In this document: piece after piece, positions 43,916 to 53,660 of the stretch
How the letters are laid out: every line of letters starts with the position of its first letter
How positions within the stretch are numbered: the stretch's first letter is position 1
Assembly: GCA_902615445.1 (NCBI GenBank)
Contig: CACMOQ010000003.1
Span: 1 to 64,000 of the forward strand
DNA: 64,000 bases
Source of the DNA: an uncultured Pelagibacteraceae bacterium
GTDB taxonomy: Bacteria; Pseudomonadota; Alphaproteobacteria; Pelagibacterales; Pelagibacteraceae
Direction of reading: 5' to 3'
Notes under the pieces: model-generated
Told to the model about the DNA's origin: nothing
The model's input: only the letters and a program-made list of their open reading frames with translations
Databases searched by the model: none
Made by a program: the position numbers and the translations under genes

Positions 43916-45002
43916 ATTTACACTTAAAGATAAAAACTTTATGAAACTTGCTATAAATTTAGCAAGTGCTCGAAAAGGTTTAACTGGTGAAAACCCTTCT
44001 GTAGGTTGCTTGATAGTAAAAAATGACCAGATTATTTCTATTGGGCAAACAGGCTTAAACGGTAGACCTCATGCAGAGCATAATGCAATAAAAAATTCTG
44101 TTGAAAACGTAAAAGGCTCAAAAATGTATGTAACTTTAGAGCCTTGTAATCATTATGGAAAAACACCCCCATGTACTAATAGTATTATTAAAAGTGGTAT
44201 TAGTGAAATTATTTATGGCATGGATGATATTGATAAAAAAGTTAAAGGAAAGAGTTTTAAAATTTTATCAAATAAGAAAATAAAAGTAAAAAAGGGACTT
44301 TTAAAAAATGAGGCAAAAAATTTATATGACTCATATATTGTTAATAGAAATAAAAAATTACCATTTGTAACTGCAAAGATTGCAATTTCTAAAAACAAGT
44401 TAATTTACAACAAAGGCACCAAAAGAATTACTCATGAAACCTCCGATAAATTAACCCATTATTTAAGGTATAAAAACGATTCTATTATGATTTCCTCCAA
44501 AACACTTAATATTGATAATCCCAAACTGAATTGTAGGCTTAAGGGATTTGAAAATTTTTCACCCAGAAGAATAATTTTAGACAAGAATTTAGAGATAAAA
44601 TTAAATAGTTATATTTTTAAGTCTGCCAAAAAAGACAACACCATAATTTTTTATAACGCTCTAAATACCAAAAAAATAAAAATTTTAAAAAAAAAAGGAA
44701 TAAAATTAATTAGATCTAAAATTGATAATAAGAAAATGTTTAACTTAAAAGCAGTTTTAAAAAAACTATATATTCTTGGTGTTAGGAATTTATTAGTAGA
44801 GGGCGGAGATAAAATAACAAAAAATCTTATTCAAAATAGATTAATTGATAAATTTTACCTGTTTAAAAGCCCTAAAAACTTGCTAATTAGTAAGGAGCAT
44901 ATGACATTTACATCTTTAGATACGTTGAATAGTAAATACAAAAACAAAACCAACATTAGCCCAAAACTAGCCAAAGATAATATTACCATCTATAAAAGAT
45001 AA
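43896..45002 (+). CDS. ribD: Bifunctional riboflavin deaminase/reductase RibD
   Basis: [33 protein letters not shown]; reductase domain C-terminal. Confidence 0.94.
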   Translation: MSSKKDKFTLKDKNFMKLAINLASARKGLTGENPSVGCLIVKNDQIISIGQTGLNGRPHAEHNAIKNSVENVKGSKMYVTLEPCNHYGKTPPCTNSIIKSGISEIIYGMDDIDKKVKGKSFKILSNKKIKVKKGLLKNEAKNLYDSYIVNRNKKLPFVTAKIAISKNKLIYNKGTKRITHETSDKLTHYLRYKNDSIMISSKTLNIDNPKLNCRLKGFENFSPRRIILDKNLEIKLNSYIFKSAKKDNTIIFYNALNTKKIKILKKKGIKLIRSKIDNKKMFNLKAVLKKLYILGVRNLLVEGGDKITKNLIQNRLIDKFYLFKSPKNLLISKEHMTFTSLDTLNSKYKNKTNISPKLAKDNITIYKR

Positions 45003-45003
45003 A

Positions 45004-45597
45004 ATGTTTAACGGAATTATATTTAATAGAGGATTAATTACAGGCATATCCAAAAGAGCCAAAGGCATAAACATTTTTGTAAAGTCAGACCTCAAATTAA
45101 AAAGTAAAGATATAGGAGTTTCAGTTGCTTGCGATGGCGTATGTTTAACACTCATTACAATTAAAAATAAGATTATGGAATTTTATCTTTCAAATGAAAC
45201 AGTCAAAAGATCAAAGTTTAAATTCTTAAAAAAAAACGATTTAATAAACTTAGAGCTTCCACTTAAATATGGACAAAAAATTTCAGGACATATATGCCAA
45301 GGTCATGTTGATACTACTGCTAAGGTTTTAAGTATAAAAAAAGTGGATAAATCCTATATCTTTGATTTTGAAATAAATCGTAGAGATAAAAAGGATATCA
45401 TTGAAAAAGCTTCAATTTGTGTCAATGGTATTTCTCTAACTATATCAAAGGTTACTAAAAAAGGTTTCCAAATATGGGTAATCCCTCATACTTTCAAACT
45501 AACAAATCTATCTAAGGTTAAAAAAGGAAGTTTAGTTAATATTGAAATAGATATTCTCTCTAAATACGTTAAAAATTTTTTCAATGCCAAAAAGTAA
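45004..45597 (+). CDS. ribE: Riboflavin synthase alpha chain
   Basis: MFNGII..G.I; SVACDGVCLTLI; ISGHICQGHVDTTAKV; CVNGISLTI. Confidence 0.93.
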   Translation: MFNGIIFNRGLITGISKRAKGINIFVKSDLKLKSKDIGVSVACDGVCLTLITIKNKIMEFYLSNETVKRSKFKFLKKNDLINLELPLKYGQKISGHICQGHVDTTAKVLSIKKVDKSYIFDFEINRRDKKDIIEKASICVNGISLTISKVTKKGFQIWVIPHTFKLTNLSKVKKGSLVNIEIDILSKYVKNFFNAKK

Positions 45598-46684
45598 TTA
45601 TTCATCAATAGAAACAATAATTAAGATTGCCAAAAAAGGTGGCATGTTCATTTTAGTTGATGATGAAAAAAGAGAAAATGAGGGTGATCTTGTTATATCT
45701 ACTTCCGATACAAATTCAAAAAATATAAATTTCATGGCTAAATATGGCAGAGGTTTAATTTGTTTAGCCTTGGACAGCTTACAAGCTAAAAGATTAAATT
45801 TATCTTTGATGTCACCTGTTAATCAATCAAGAAATCAAACTGCTTTTACAATTTCGATTGAAGCAAAAAAAGGAATTACAACAGGAATATCTGCTAAAGA
45901 TAGATCTAGAACAATAAAAATTGCTTCAAAAAAAAATGTCAGTAAAAAAGACATTGTTTCCCCAGGACATGTATTTCCTATTATTGCTAAAGATGGGGGA
46001 GTGTTAGTTAGGGCAGGTCATACTGAGGCTTCAGTAGATATTTCAAAAATAGCAAAAAAGAATAATTCAGCAGTCATTTGTGAAATAATGAATGAGGATG
46101 GGTCTATGGCTAAAGGCCAAGATCTTTTTGATTTTGCAGATAAACATAAACTGAAAATAGGAAAAATAGAGGATTTAATTTCTTATCGGTTAAAAAGAGA
46201 AAAGTTGGTAAGATTAAAAAAATCATCAGAAATTAAAGTAAAAAATCAAAAATATAAAATTAAGATTTATGAAAATCTATTAGATGGTTCCGAACACTTT
46301 GCCTTAGTAAAAGGAGCTATTAGAAAGGGTGTAGTTCCAAGAGTTCGAGTTATTTCCTCTAACATTGTTCATAATTATTTGATCAGTCAAAAATTACCTA
46401 ATTCATTCAATAAAACACTTAATTATTTTAAAAAATTTAATAACTGTGTTTTAGTTTTTATTAAAGACACAAATCTAAAATCAGTTACTCAAACATTAAA
46501 AGATTATAAAAATAAAGGCTCTTATAAAAAAAGTAATGATAAACTTTTAAGAAACTATGGTATTGGTGCCCAAATTATTAAAGATCTTAAGATAAGAAAA
46601 ATGATTTTAATAACAAAATCTCCAAAAAAAGTAATTGGATTAGAGGGTTATAATATTAAAATAACAAAACAAGAATTAATTTAA
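45584..46684 (+). CDS. ribB: 3,4-dihydroxy-2-butanone-4-phosphate synthase fused to a degenerate GTP cyclohydrolase II-like domain
   Basis: FILVDDEKRENEGDLV, GITTGISAKDRSRTI, GHVFPIIAKDGGVLVRAGHTEA; C-terminal NYGIGAQIIKDLKIRKMILITKSPKKVIGLEGY but no RibA Zn-Cys cluster. Confidence 0.92.
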   Translation: MPKSNYSSIETIIKIAKKGGMFILVDDEKRENEGDLVISTSDTNSKNINFMAKYGRGLICLALDSLQAKRLNLSLMSPVNQSRNQTAFTISIEAKKGITTGISAKDRSRTIKIASKKNVSKKDIVSPGHVFPIIAKDGGVLVRAGHTEASVDISKIAKKNNSAVICEIMNEDGSMAKGQDLFDFADKHKLKIGKIEDLISYRLKREKLVRLKKSSEIKVKNQKYKIKIYENLLDGSEHFALVKGAIRKGVVPRVRVISSNIVHNYLISQKLPNSFNKTLNYFKKFNNCVLVFIKDTNLKSVTQTLKDYKNKGSYKKSNDKLLRNYGIGAQIIKDLKIRKMILITKSPKKVIGLEGYNIKITKQELI

Positions 46685-47871
46685 TGAAAATTAGACCAGT
46701 TATTTTATGCGGAGGAGCTGGCACTAGACTTTGGCCAAAAGCTAAAAAACATCAAGCTAAACAGTTTATAGATTTTGGTAATTGGACTTTATTGGGAAAA
46801 ACTCTTGAGAGAGTTAAAGCATCTATATTTGATGCTCCAATTATAAGTACTAATTTAAAGTATTTAAGACAAGTAAAACAACATCTAAAGAAACACAAAA
46901 TAAGAAAATTCAAAATAGTTTTAGAGCCAGCTAAAAGAAACACAGCGCCAGCAATTTTAAGCACTGCTTTAATAAAGGATATTCCAAACGAACAACCTCT
47001 AATGTTCTTGGCTGCTGATCATTTGATAGAAAAGATAGGGTTACTCAATAAAGCTATCAAAAAAAATCAAAAGAAACTCACTCATAATAATATTTTTATC
47101 TTTGGAATTAAACCTACTATGCCTTCAAGTGAATTTGGTTATTTTTTAACAAAAAATAATAAAGTATCTAGATTTGTAGAAAAACCTAAAGAGGCTAAAG
47201 CTAAACAAATAATTAGTAAAAAAGGTTATTGGAATTCTGGAATGTTTTATTTGAGAAAAGACTCAATCATTAACAATTTTAAAAAACACCAGCCAAATAT
47301 TTACCAAAACTGTAACAAAGCTGTAACAAAAGCAAAATATAAAAGTAATGTGTATTATTTAAACAAACAAGCATTTACCAAAGCAACAGCTAAGTCTTTT
47401 GATTATGCAATATTAGAAAAAACTAAAGATATAAATGCGATTAAATTAGATATTCCTTGGTCAGATCTTGGATCGTGGAAGGAAATATTAAAAATGTACG
47501 ATAAAGATAAAAGTAAATATTATAAAAAAAGCAATGTTTATATTCGACCTTGGGGAAAGTATACAAATTTATTTGTAGGTAAAAATTTTTTGATAAAAGA
47601 ATTATACGTAAAACCAAAAGGGATTTTAAGTTTACAAAAACATTATCACAGATCTGAACATTGGTTAGTTATTAAAGGAAATCCAAAAATAACACTAAAT
47701 AAAAAAACTTTTATTAAAAAACCCAATGAACATATCTTTATAAATGTAGGATCAATACATAGAATTGAAAATCCTGGAAAAAAACCAGTTAGAATTATGG
47801 AATCTCAATTAGGATCAATTTTGAAAGAATCTGACATAGTAAGATACAAGGATAAATATGGTAGAGTCTAA
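46684..47871 (+). CDS. manC: Mannose-1-phosphate guanylyltransferase with C-terminal cupin (ManC/XanB type)
   Basis: PVILCGGAGTRLWPKAKKHQAKQF; RPWGKY...SLQKHYHRSEHWLVIKG; tail ESDIVRYKDKYGRV. Confidence 0.92.
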   Translation: MKIRPVILCGGAGTRLWPKAKKHQAKQFIDFGNWTLLGKTLERVKASIFDAPIISTNLKYLRQVKQHLKKHKIRKFKIVLEPAKRNTAPAILSTALIKDIPNEQPLMFLAADHLIEKIGLLNKAIKKNQKKLTHNNIFIFGIKPTMPSSEFGYFLTKNNKVSRFVEKPKEAKAKQIISKKGYWNSGMFYLRKDSIINNFKKHQPNIYQNCNKAVTKAKYKSNVYYLNKQAFTKATAKSFDYAILEKTKDINAIKLDIPWSDLGSWKEILKMYDKDKSKYYKKSNVYIRPWGKYTNLFVGKNFLIKELYVKPKGILSLQKHYHRSEHWLVIKGNPKITLNKKTFIKKPNEHIFINVGSIHRIENPGKKPVRIMESQLGSILKESDIVRYKDKYGRV

Positions 47872-48508
47872 TAATGATGAGGTAATTAGAGGAAATAAAG
47901 AAAATTTAGACAAAAAGGTTAGAATTAGGACAAAAGAAGAATTGGAAGTAAGAAAAATTGAATTCCTAAAGATCTGTGAGTTATTGGATAGGCTTAAAAT
48001 AAGATATTTTTTACAAACTGGAATTTTACTTGGAGCAATTAGACACAAAGGCTTTATTCCTTGGGATTGGGATGTTGAATTAAGTGTATATGCAAACGAA
48101 GTAGAACCTAAAATGGATCAATTACTTCATGAAATTGAACAAACTGGATTCAAGGTTGAGAAATATTATAAAGAATTATCGAGACTTAAAATAGATTTTA
48201 TTGGAAAATTTTCAAGAGAAACTACAGTTTATACCATTCAAGGTTGGAATCATGATAAAGAAAAAAGAGTTTTTTGGCGTAACAAATTTAGAGTTCCAGA
48301 TCATTTATTTAATAAAATGAGTAAAATAAAATTATTTGAAAAGGATCATTTTGTTCCAGACCCACCAGAAAGTTATTTAACTCATCAGTACGGTGATTGG
48401 AAAAAACCACTACAAACGAGTGATAAAAGCATATATTTAACAAAAAGATTTTCTGGAATATCACCAATTAAAATTTTTTTAAAAAAGATTATTAGTTTAA
48501 TAAAGTAA
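47858..48508 (+). CDS. LicD-family phosphotransferase-like protein
   Basis: YFLQTGILLGAIRHKGFIPWDWDVELSV; PDPPESYLTHQYGDWKKPL; start overlaps manC end by 14 nt. Confidence 0.82.
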   Translation: MVESNNDEVIRGNKENLDKKVRIRTKEELEVRKIEFLKICELLDRLKIRYFLQTGILLGAIRHKGFIPWDWDVELSVYANEVEPKMDQLLHEIEQTGFKVEKYYKELSRLKIDFIGKFSRETTVYTIQGWNHDKEKRVFWRNKFRVPDHLFNKMSKIKLFEKDHFVPDPPESYLTHQYGDWKKPLQTSDKSIYLTKRFSGISPIKIFLKKIISLIK

Positions 48509-48570
48509 ATTTAATTTAAACAAATCCAGTAAGTTAATTTGTTTTCATTATATATAATTTATTTTATAAT

Positions 48571-49752
48571 ATGATTCAGATGGCAAAACTTGTATTAAAT
48601 ATTCTTTTAATTATTTTTTTGTTTGAATTAATACTTTTTTTATTAGTCAACTATTTACGATTAAAAATTCCATGGGTAATTACAAATGAAGACGAATATC
48701 CAATTTTTGATTTAAATAAGATTGAAACTTTTTTAAAAAAAACACATGATATAAATTTAGGTTGGAATTGGAAACCCAATGCAAAACATGAGGAAAAAAT
48801 TTTTGATAAAACAAACAAAATTTATTTTGGCGAATTAGGCGAAAGAAAAGGTGTTAAGTCTTTAAAAAAAAAAGATAACTTTGCTTCTTTCGGTGACTCT
48901 TTTGTTTTTTGTAGATATGTAAAAAATAATCAAACATGGCAAGAACAATTAAAAAAGTCAGCAAATAGCAAAGGTCTAAATTTTGGTGTAGGTAATTATG
49001 GGTTAGACCAGATTTATTTAAAATATTTAAATACAAAGTTACCAAAATATATTAAAACGGTATATATAGGATTTGTTCCAGAAACTCTTTCTAGATGCCT
49101 ATGTTCTTGGAAACATTATCATGAATTTAATAATATTTATGGTTTTAAACCAAAGTTTTCTTTATCTAAAAATAGCTTAAAATTAATAAAAAATCCTATA
49201 AAAGATAAAAATAGTTTCAAAAACATTCATTCAATTATCAACAATTTAAAGAAAAAAGAATTTTTTTATAAAGAAAAATTTATGAAACATAAATTAGGAT
49301 TCCCATTTATTTATTATATTCTTTTAAACCCATTTCATAATACAAAATTGTTATTTTACTCTCTGTTAAAAATTTTTGGTATCAATAAAAATAAAATTTA
49401 TGAGTTTATAATAAAAGAAAATTGTTTTAAAAATGATGATTATTTTTTAGAAAAGAAAAATAAAGTTCTTATAAAAAAACTGATGTTAAAAATAAAAAAA
49501 ATATCTAAAAGCAGAAATCAAAAAATTTATTTTATCATTTTTCCACAAAAACATGATCTATCATTGAGTAAAAGAAATTACCAAAATTTTTTTTTGATGC
49601 TCAATAAAGAATTTAAAATAATTAATTTGACTAAAATATTTGAAAATAAAGATATAAATAAAATTTATTTACCAGATCAATATGGTGGCCATTTAAGCCC
49701 GTATGGCAACAAAGTCGTGGCTGATACATTGATAAAAAAAAAATTTACTTAA
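48571..49752 (+). CDS. Membrane-anchored SGNH/GDSL-hydrolase-like protein
   Basis: N-terminal TM segment; FASFGDSFVF (GDS block), NFGVGNYGLDQ, C-terminal LPDQYGGHLSPYGNKVVAD (D..H block). Confidence 0.72.
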   Translation: MIQMAKLVLNILLIIFLFELILFLLVNYLRLKIPWVITNEDEYPIFDLNKIETFLKKTHDINLGWNWKPNAKHEEKIFDKTNKIYFGELGERKGVKSLKKKDNFASFGDSFVFCRYVKNNQTWQEQLKKSANSKGLNFGVGNYGLDQIYLKYLNTKLPKYIKTVYIGFVPETLSRCLCSWKHYHEFNNIYGFKPKFSLSKNSLKLIKNPIKDKNSFKNIHSIINNLKKKEFFYKEKFMKHKLGFPFIYYILLNPFHNTKLLFYSLLKIFGINKNKIYEFIIKENCFKNDDYFLEKKNKVLIKKLMLKIKKISKSRNQKIYFIIFPQKHDLSLSKRNYQNFFLMLNKEFKIINLTKIFENKDINKIYLPDQYGGHLSPYGNKVVADTLIKKKFT

Positions 49753-49844
49753 AAACTTAGTGTTATTATATGATTTTTATGAGATCTATTATAAATAAAA
49801 AACATAAAAAAATCACAAAGTTATTTTATCGATCATAATTAAAA

Positions 49845-52157
49845 ATGATGTCTTTTACTAAAGCTAATTCTTTAAAAATAATTACTAGATATAAAAAAAC
49901 ATTAGTTCCAGAATTTTATTATTTTGAAAAAAATTATTTTTTAAAAAATAAATCAAGAGTAATTAAAAAGATAAAAAAAAGATTTGATACCGATATAATT
50001 ATAAGATCCTCAGCTGTGAATGAAGATAGTCAAAAAAAAAGTAACGCTGGATTTTACGATTCTCACGTAATTTATAAAAAAAACTTTCATCAAATTGAAG
50101 TTAAGATAATTAAACTTATCAAAAAATTTAAAAAAAATAATGATCAGATCCTAGTTCAAAAATTTATCAGAGACCCACAAATCGCGGGTGTTATTTTTAC
50201 AAAAGACAAAACATCAAATTCTTACTATTTTGACATCAACTATGATAGTTCAGGTAAATCAAATTTAATTACATCTGGAAAATATAACCCAACTATAAAA
50301 TCATTAACTATTTATAAAAATTCTAAGAATATTCCTATTAAATTTAAAAAATTGATAAGTGTTACAAGTAATTTGGAAAAAATATTTAAAAATGATCGTT
50401 TAGATATAGAGTTTTGTATTAAAAATAATAGAATTTATATTTTACAATGTAGACCTTTACTTGGATCAAAAAAAAAAGTTAGTAAAGAAAAATTAAATCA
50501 AGTCATTATTAATTTAGAGGCAAAATTTAAGAAGATTAATCAAAAAAACGAAACTTTATTTGGGGATAAAACTGTTTTATCTAATATGTCTGATTGGAAT
50601 CCAGCAGAAATGATTGGTAAAAAACCATCACAATTAGCTTTATCTTTATATTCTGAATTAATTACCAACTCTGTTTGGGCTGAACAAAGATATAATTATG
50701 GATATAAAGATGTTCATCCTAATAAGTTAATGCTTAATTTTGCAGGAACACCTTATATCGATTTGAGAGTCGATCTAAATTCATTTTTACCATACGACTT
50801 GAATCCAAAAATTTCAAATAAGCTTATTAATTTTTTTATAGATAAACTAAAAAAAAATCCTGAATTACATGATAAAATTGAATTTGAACTAATAAACACA
50901 TGTTTTGATTTTTCATTACTTAAAAATAATTCATTACCACTCACTAAACCTGAAAAAAAAATTTATTTTTCATCTCTAAAAAAACTGACAAATAATATCC
51001 TTAAACCTAGTAATAATATTCTTAATAACGACTTACAAAAAATAAACACATTGAAGAAAAAGATTTTTTTAATCAATAAGTCTAAACTAAGCCATATTCA
51101 AAAAATTTATTATCTAATAAGTGATTGCAAAAGATATGGCACTCTACCATTTGCTGGCATTGCGAGATGCGCATTTATAAGTAAGACAATTTTAGATAGT
51201 TTACAAAAAATTAAGATGATCAAAGCACAAGACATAGAAAATTTTTACCTTACAATAAATACTATATCCAAAAAAATTAATAATGATTATTATAAATCAA
51301 GACGTAATAATAAATTTAAAAAATTTATCGATAATTATGGTCATTTAAGGCCTTCAACATATTCAATATTAACTAAAAATTACAAAGAAAATTATAAGAA
51401 TTATTTTTCAAAAGATCTTAAAAAAGACGTTTTCAGTAATAAAACTAAATTTAGATTTAAAATAGATCAAATTAAAAAGATAGATAAATTATTTAAAAAA
51501 AGTGGCTTAGACATATCATTTAAACAATTTTTAAAATTTGCAAAAGAATCGATAGAGAACCGAGAATATTCAAAATTGATTTTTACCAAATCAATTGATG
51601 AGATATTTAAAAATTTAGAAAAATTAGCCAGTGAAATAAATATTGATATAAAAAAATTTCAACACTTAGATATTGATATAATTTTAAAATCATTCAATAA
51701 TCTTGAACAAGAAAGATTAAGAAAAACAATTTCAAGAAATATAGCTATTAACGAGGACTCATACAAGTTTTCACAATCAATTATGTCGCCTGATGTTATT
51801 ACTGAAAGTAAAAATTTTTATTATTTTCACAGTTTAAATTGTAAGGAAAATTACATCACAAAAAAAACTAAAATTGGTGAGGTTGTTTTACTAAATAAAC
51901 TGAATAATTTTAGATCTGTTACGAATAAAATCGTTTTAATTGAAAATGCAGACCCTGGTTTTGATTTTTTATTTTCTTATAAGATTGAAGGTTTAATAAC
52001 AAAATACGGCGGTTCTAATTCTCATATGGCAATAAGATGTATGGAACTAGGTTTACCCGCGATAATAGGAGTTGGTGATAAAATTTATGATCAATTATCT
52101 ATGTCTAAAAAAATTTTTATTGATTGTAATAATAAAAAATACTCCATCATTCATTAA
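49845..52157 (+). CDS. PEP-synthase-like phosphotransferase (PPDK N-terminal ATP-grasp + phosphohistidine swivel domain, no PEP barrel); candidate L-glutamine kinase (Cj1418-like)
   Basis: DIIIRSSAVNEDSQKKSNAGFYDSH; terminal GLITKYGGSNSHMAIRCMELGLPAIIGVGD; protein ends directly after swivel domain; operon context. Confidence 0.78.
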   Translation: MMSFTKANSLKIITRYKKTLVPEFYYFEKNYFLKNKSRVIKKIKKRFDTDIIIRSSAVNEDSQKKSNAGFYDSHVIYKKNFHQIEVKIIKLIKKFKKNNDQILVQKFIRDPQIAGVIFTKDKTSNSYYFDINYDSSGKSNLITSGKYNPTIKSLTIYKNSKNIPIKFKKLISVTSNLEKIFKNDRLDIEFCIKNNRIYILQCRPLLGSKKKVSKEKLNQVIINLEAKFKKINQKNETLFGDKTVLSNMSDWNPAEMIGKKPSQLALSLYSELITNSVWAEQRYNYGYKDVHPNKLMLNFAGTPYIDLRVDLNSFLPYDLNPKISNKLINFFIDKLKKNPELHDKIEFELINTCFDFSLLKNNSLPLTKPEKKIYFSSLKKLTNNILKPSNNILNNDLQKINTLKKKIFLINKSKLSHIQKIYYLISDCKRYGTLPFAGIARCAFISKTILDSLQKIKMIKAQDIENFYLTINTISKKINNDYYKSRRNNKFKKFIDNYGHLRPSTYSILTKNYKENYKNYFSKDLKKDVFSNKTKFRFKIDQIKKIDKLFKKSGLDISFKQFLKFAKESIENREYSKLIFTKSIDEIFKNLEKLASEINIDIKKFQHLDIDIILKSFNNLEQERLRKTISRNIAINEDSYKFSQSIMSPDVITESKNFYYFHSLNCKENYITKKTKIGEVVLLNKLNNFRSVTNKIVLIENADPGFDFLFSYKIEGLITKYGGSNSHMAIRCMELGLPAIIGVGDKIYDQLSMSKKIFIDCNNKKYSIIH

Positions 52158-52769
52158 ATGAAAACTTTAGTTGTATCTCCAAAAATTAGTATTGATAAAC
52201 ATAAAAAAATTAACTTTCATATCGATCAAGATTTATCAAATTTTTTAAATCGTCTTAAAGTAAAAATTATACCTGTAGTATTAAAGAATAATAAATTAGA
52301 TTTAAATTCAGTTAAATACGCAGATGGGCTAATTCTTGCTGGAGGTGGAGATATTTCAAAGAAGCATAAAAATAAAGTTAATCAAATTAGAGATAATTAT
52401 GAAAAAAAACTTTTTAAATATTATTACAATAGAAATAAACCGATCTTAGCTATATGCAGGGGATTTCAATTAATTGCAGATATCCATGGTATTAAGTTAG
52501 AAAAAATTAATAATCATGTTAGAAAATTTCATTCATTAAAGATTGATAGAAGTAAATTTATTAAAGACAAGATACTTAAAGTTAATTCTTATCATGATTA
52601 TTGTATAAAGGATTTACCAAAAAATTTTATCAAAGTTTCAAATACAAAAGATGGTTCAATAGAAATTGCTGAACATAAATCAAAAAAGATACTTTGTTTA
52701 ATGTTTCATCCTGAACGAAAAATGAAATCGAAAAAAAATATTCTTAAATCAATTAAAAATTTCTTTTAA
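52158..52769 (+). CDS. Class I glutamine amidotransferase (peptidase C26-like); candidate gamma-glutamyl-CDP-amidate hydrolase (Cj1417-like)
   Basis: ADGLILAGGGDIS, PILAICRGFQLIAD nucleophile Cys, NSYHDYCI, LMFHPERK. Confidence 0.8.
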   Translation: MKTLVVSPKISIDKHKKINFHIDQDLSNFLNRLKVKIIPVVLKNNKLDLNSVKYADGLILAGGGDISKKHKNKVNQIRDNYEKKLFKYYYNRNKPILAICRGFQLIADIHGIKLEKINNHVRKFHSLKIDRSKFIKDKILKVNSYHDYCIKDLPKNFIKVSNTKDGSIEIAEHKSKKILCLMFHPERKMKSKKNILKSIKNFF

Positions 52770-53482
52770 TGCAACTTATATTGTTATCTGCTGGAAGAGG
52801 GTCTCGATTATCAAAAGAGTTAAGATCTAAACCTAAATCATTAGCTAGAGTGAATGGTAAACCTATAATAGAGCATAATCTCAAATTTTTTAATAAGTTT
52901 AAGAAAAAATTTATAGTTACGGGTTACAAACAAAAATCTTTAGTAAGTTTTGCCAAAAAATATGGTTTTAAAATGGTTCACAATAGCAAGTTCCAGAAAA
53001 CAAATATGGTTTATAGCATGTTTCTACCCTCAAAATATATTACTAAGGATGTTGTAATTTGTTATGGAGATATAATTTTTGATCATAAAATTTATAATTT
53101 ACTAAATAATAAAAATAATATTATTCCATTAAATATTAATTGGTTAAAGATTTGGAAAAAAAGAATGTCCAAAAAAAAAATTAAAAAAGATGCTGAAAAT
53201 GTTTTGGTTAAAAATAATATTTTGTTGTCTATAGGAGGCAAGATAAGTAAAAATTTTCCTAAATATCAGTACATGGGTATTTTTAAATTAAAAAGAAATA
53301 TTTATCTTAATTTAAAAAAATTCTTTGTAAAAATTAAAAACCCCCAAATAGATATGACTAATTTTTTAAATACCTCAATAAAACATTACAAATTGAAATT
53401 AAAAGTTAAAAAATATAAGAGTTATTGGTATGAAATTGATAATAAGAAGGACCTGATAGTTTCTTCAAAAGATTTAAAATAA
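52769..53482 (+). CDS. Sugar-type nucleotidyltransferase; candidate CTP:phosphoglutamine cytidylyltransferase (Cj1416-like)
   Basis: MQLILLSAGRGSRLSKELRSKPKSLARVNGKPIIEHNL; NMVYSMF; VICYGDIIFD; YQYMGIFKL; YWYEIDNKKDL. Confidence 0.8.
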   Translation: MQLILLSAGRGSRLSKELRSKPKSLARVNGKPIIEHNLKFFNKFKKKFIVTGYKQKSLVSFAKKYGFKMVHNSKFQKTNMVYSMFLPSKYITKDVVICYGDIIFDHKIYNLLNNKNNIIPLNINWLKIWKKRMSKKKIKKDAENVLVKNNILLSIGGKISKNFPKYQYMGIFKLKRNIYLNLKKFFVKIKNPQIDMTNFLNTSIKHYKLKLKVKKYKSYWYEIDNKKDLIVSSKDLK

Positions 53483-53543
53483 GGCTGTTTATGGCAAGGC
53501 ATTATTTTTATACATTATTTAAGATTTTTGAGCTCTTAAACAA

Positions 53544-53573
53544 TTTTAACAAATCTGTAACATTTGAATGAGA
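53544..53573 (+). promoter_or_regulatory. Candidate Pho box A (TTTAACA-N4-TGTAACA)
   Basis: TTTTAACAAATCTGTAACATTTGAATG; 24 of 27 positions identical to site B; 7-4-7 spacing. Confidence 0.6.
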
Positions 53574-53582
53574 TAATTTTAT

Positions 53583-53660
53583 ATGGAAATTCTAACATTT
53601 ATTTTGTTAATCATAATAGCTATTTTGTTATTTTTTCTTTTAAAAAAGAAACTGATATAG
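53583..53660 (+). other. Possible 25-aa single-TM small ORF MEILTFILLIIIAILLFFLLKKKLI (unverified)
   Basis: ATG-to-TAG ORF directly downstream of candidate Pho box A; hydrophobic stretch followed by KKK. Confidence 0.3.

Noticed and set aside
49845-52157. Annotation as phosphoenolpyruvate synthase
   Set aside because: ATP-grasp and swivel-His domains are present, but the protein ends after the swivel domain with no PEP-binding barrel
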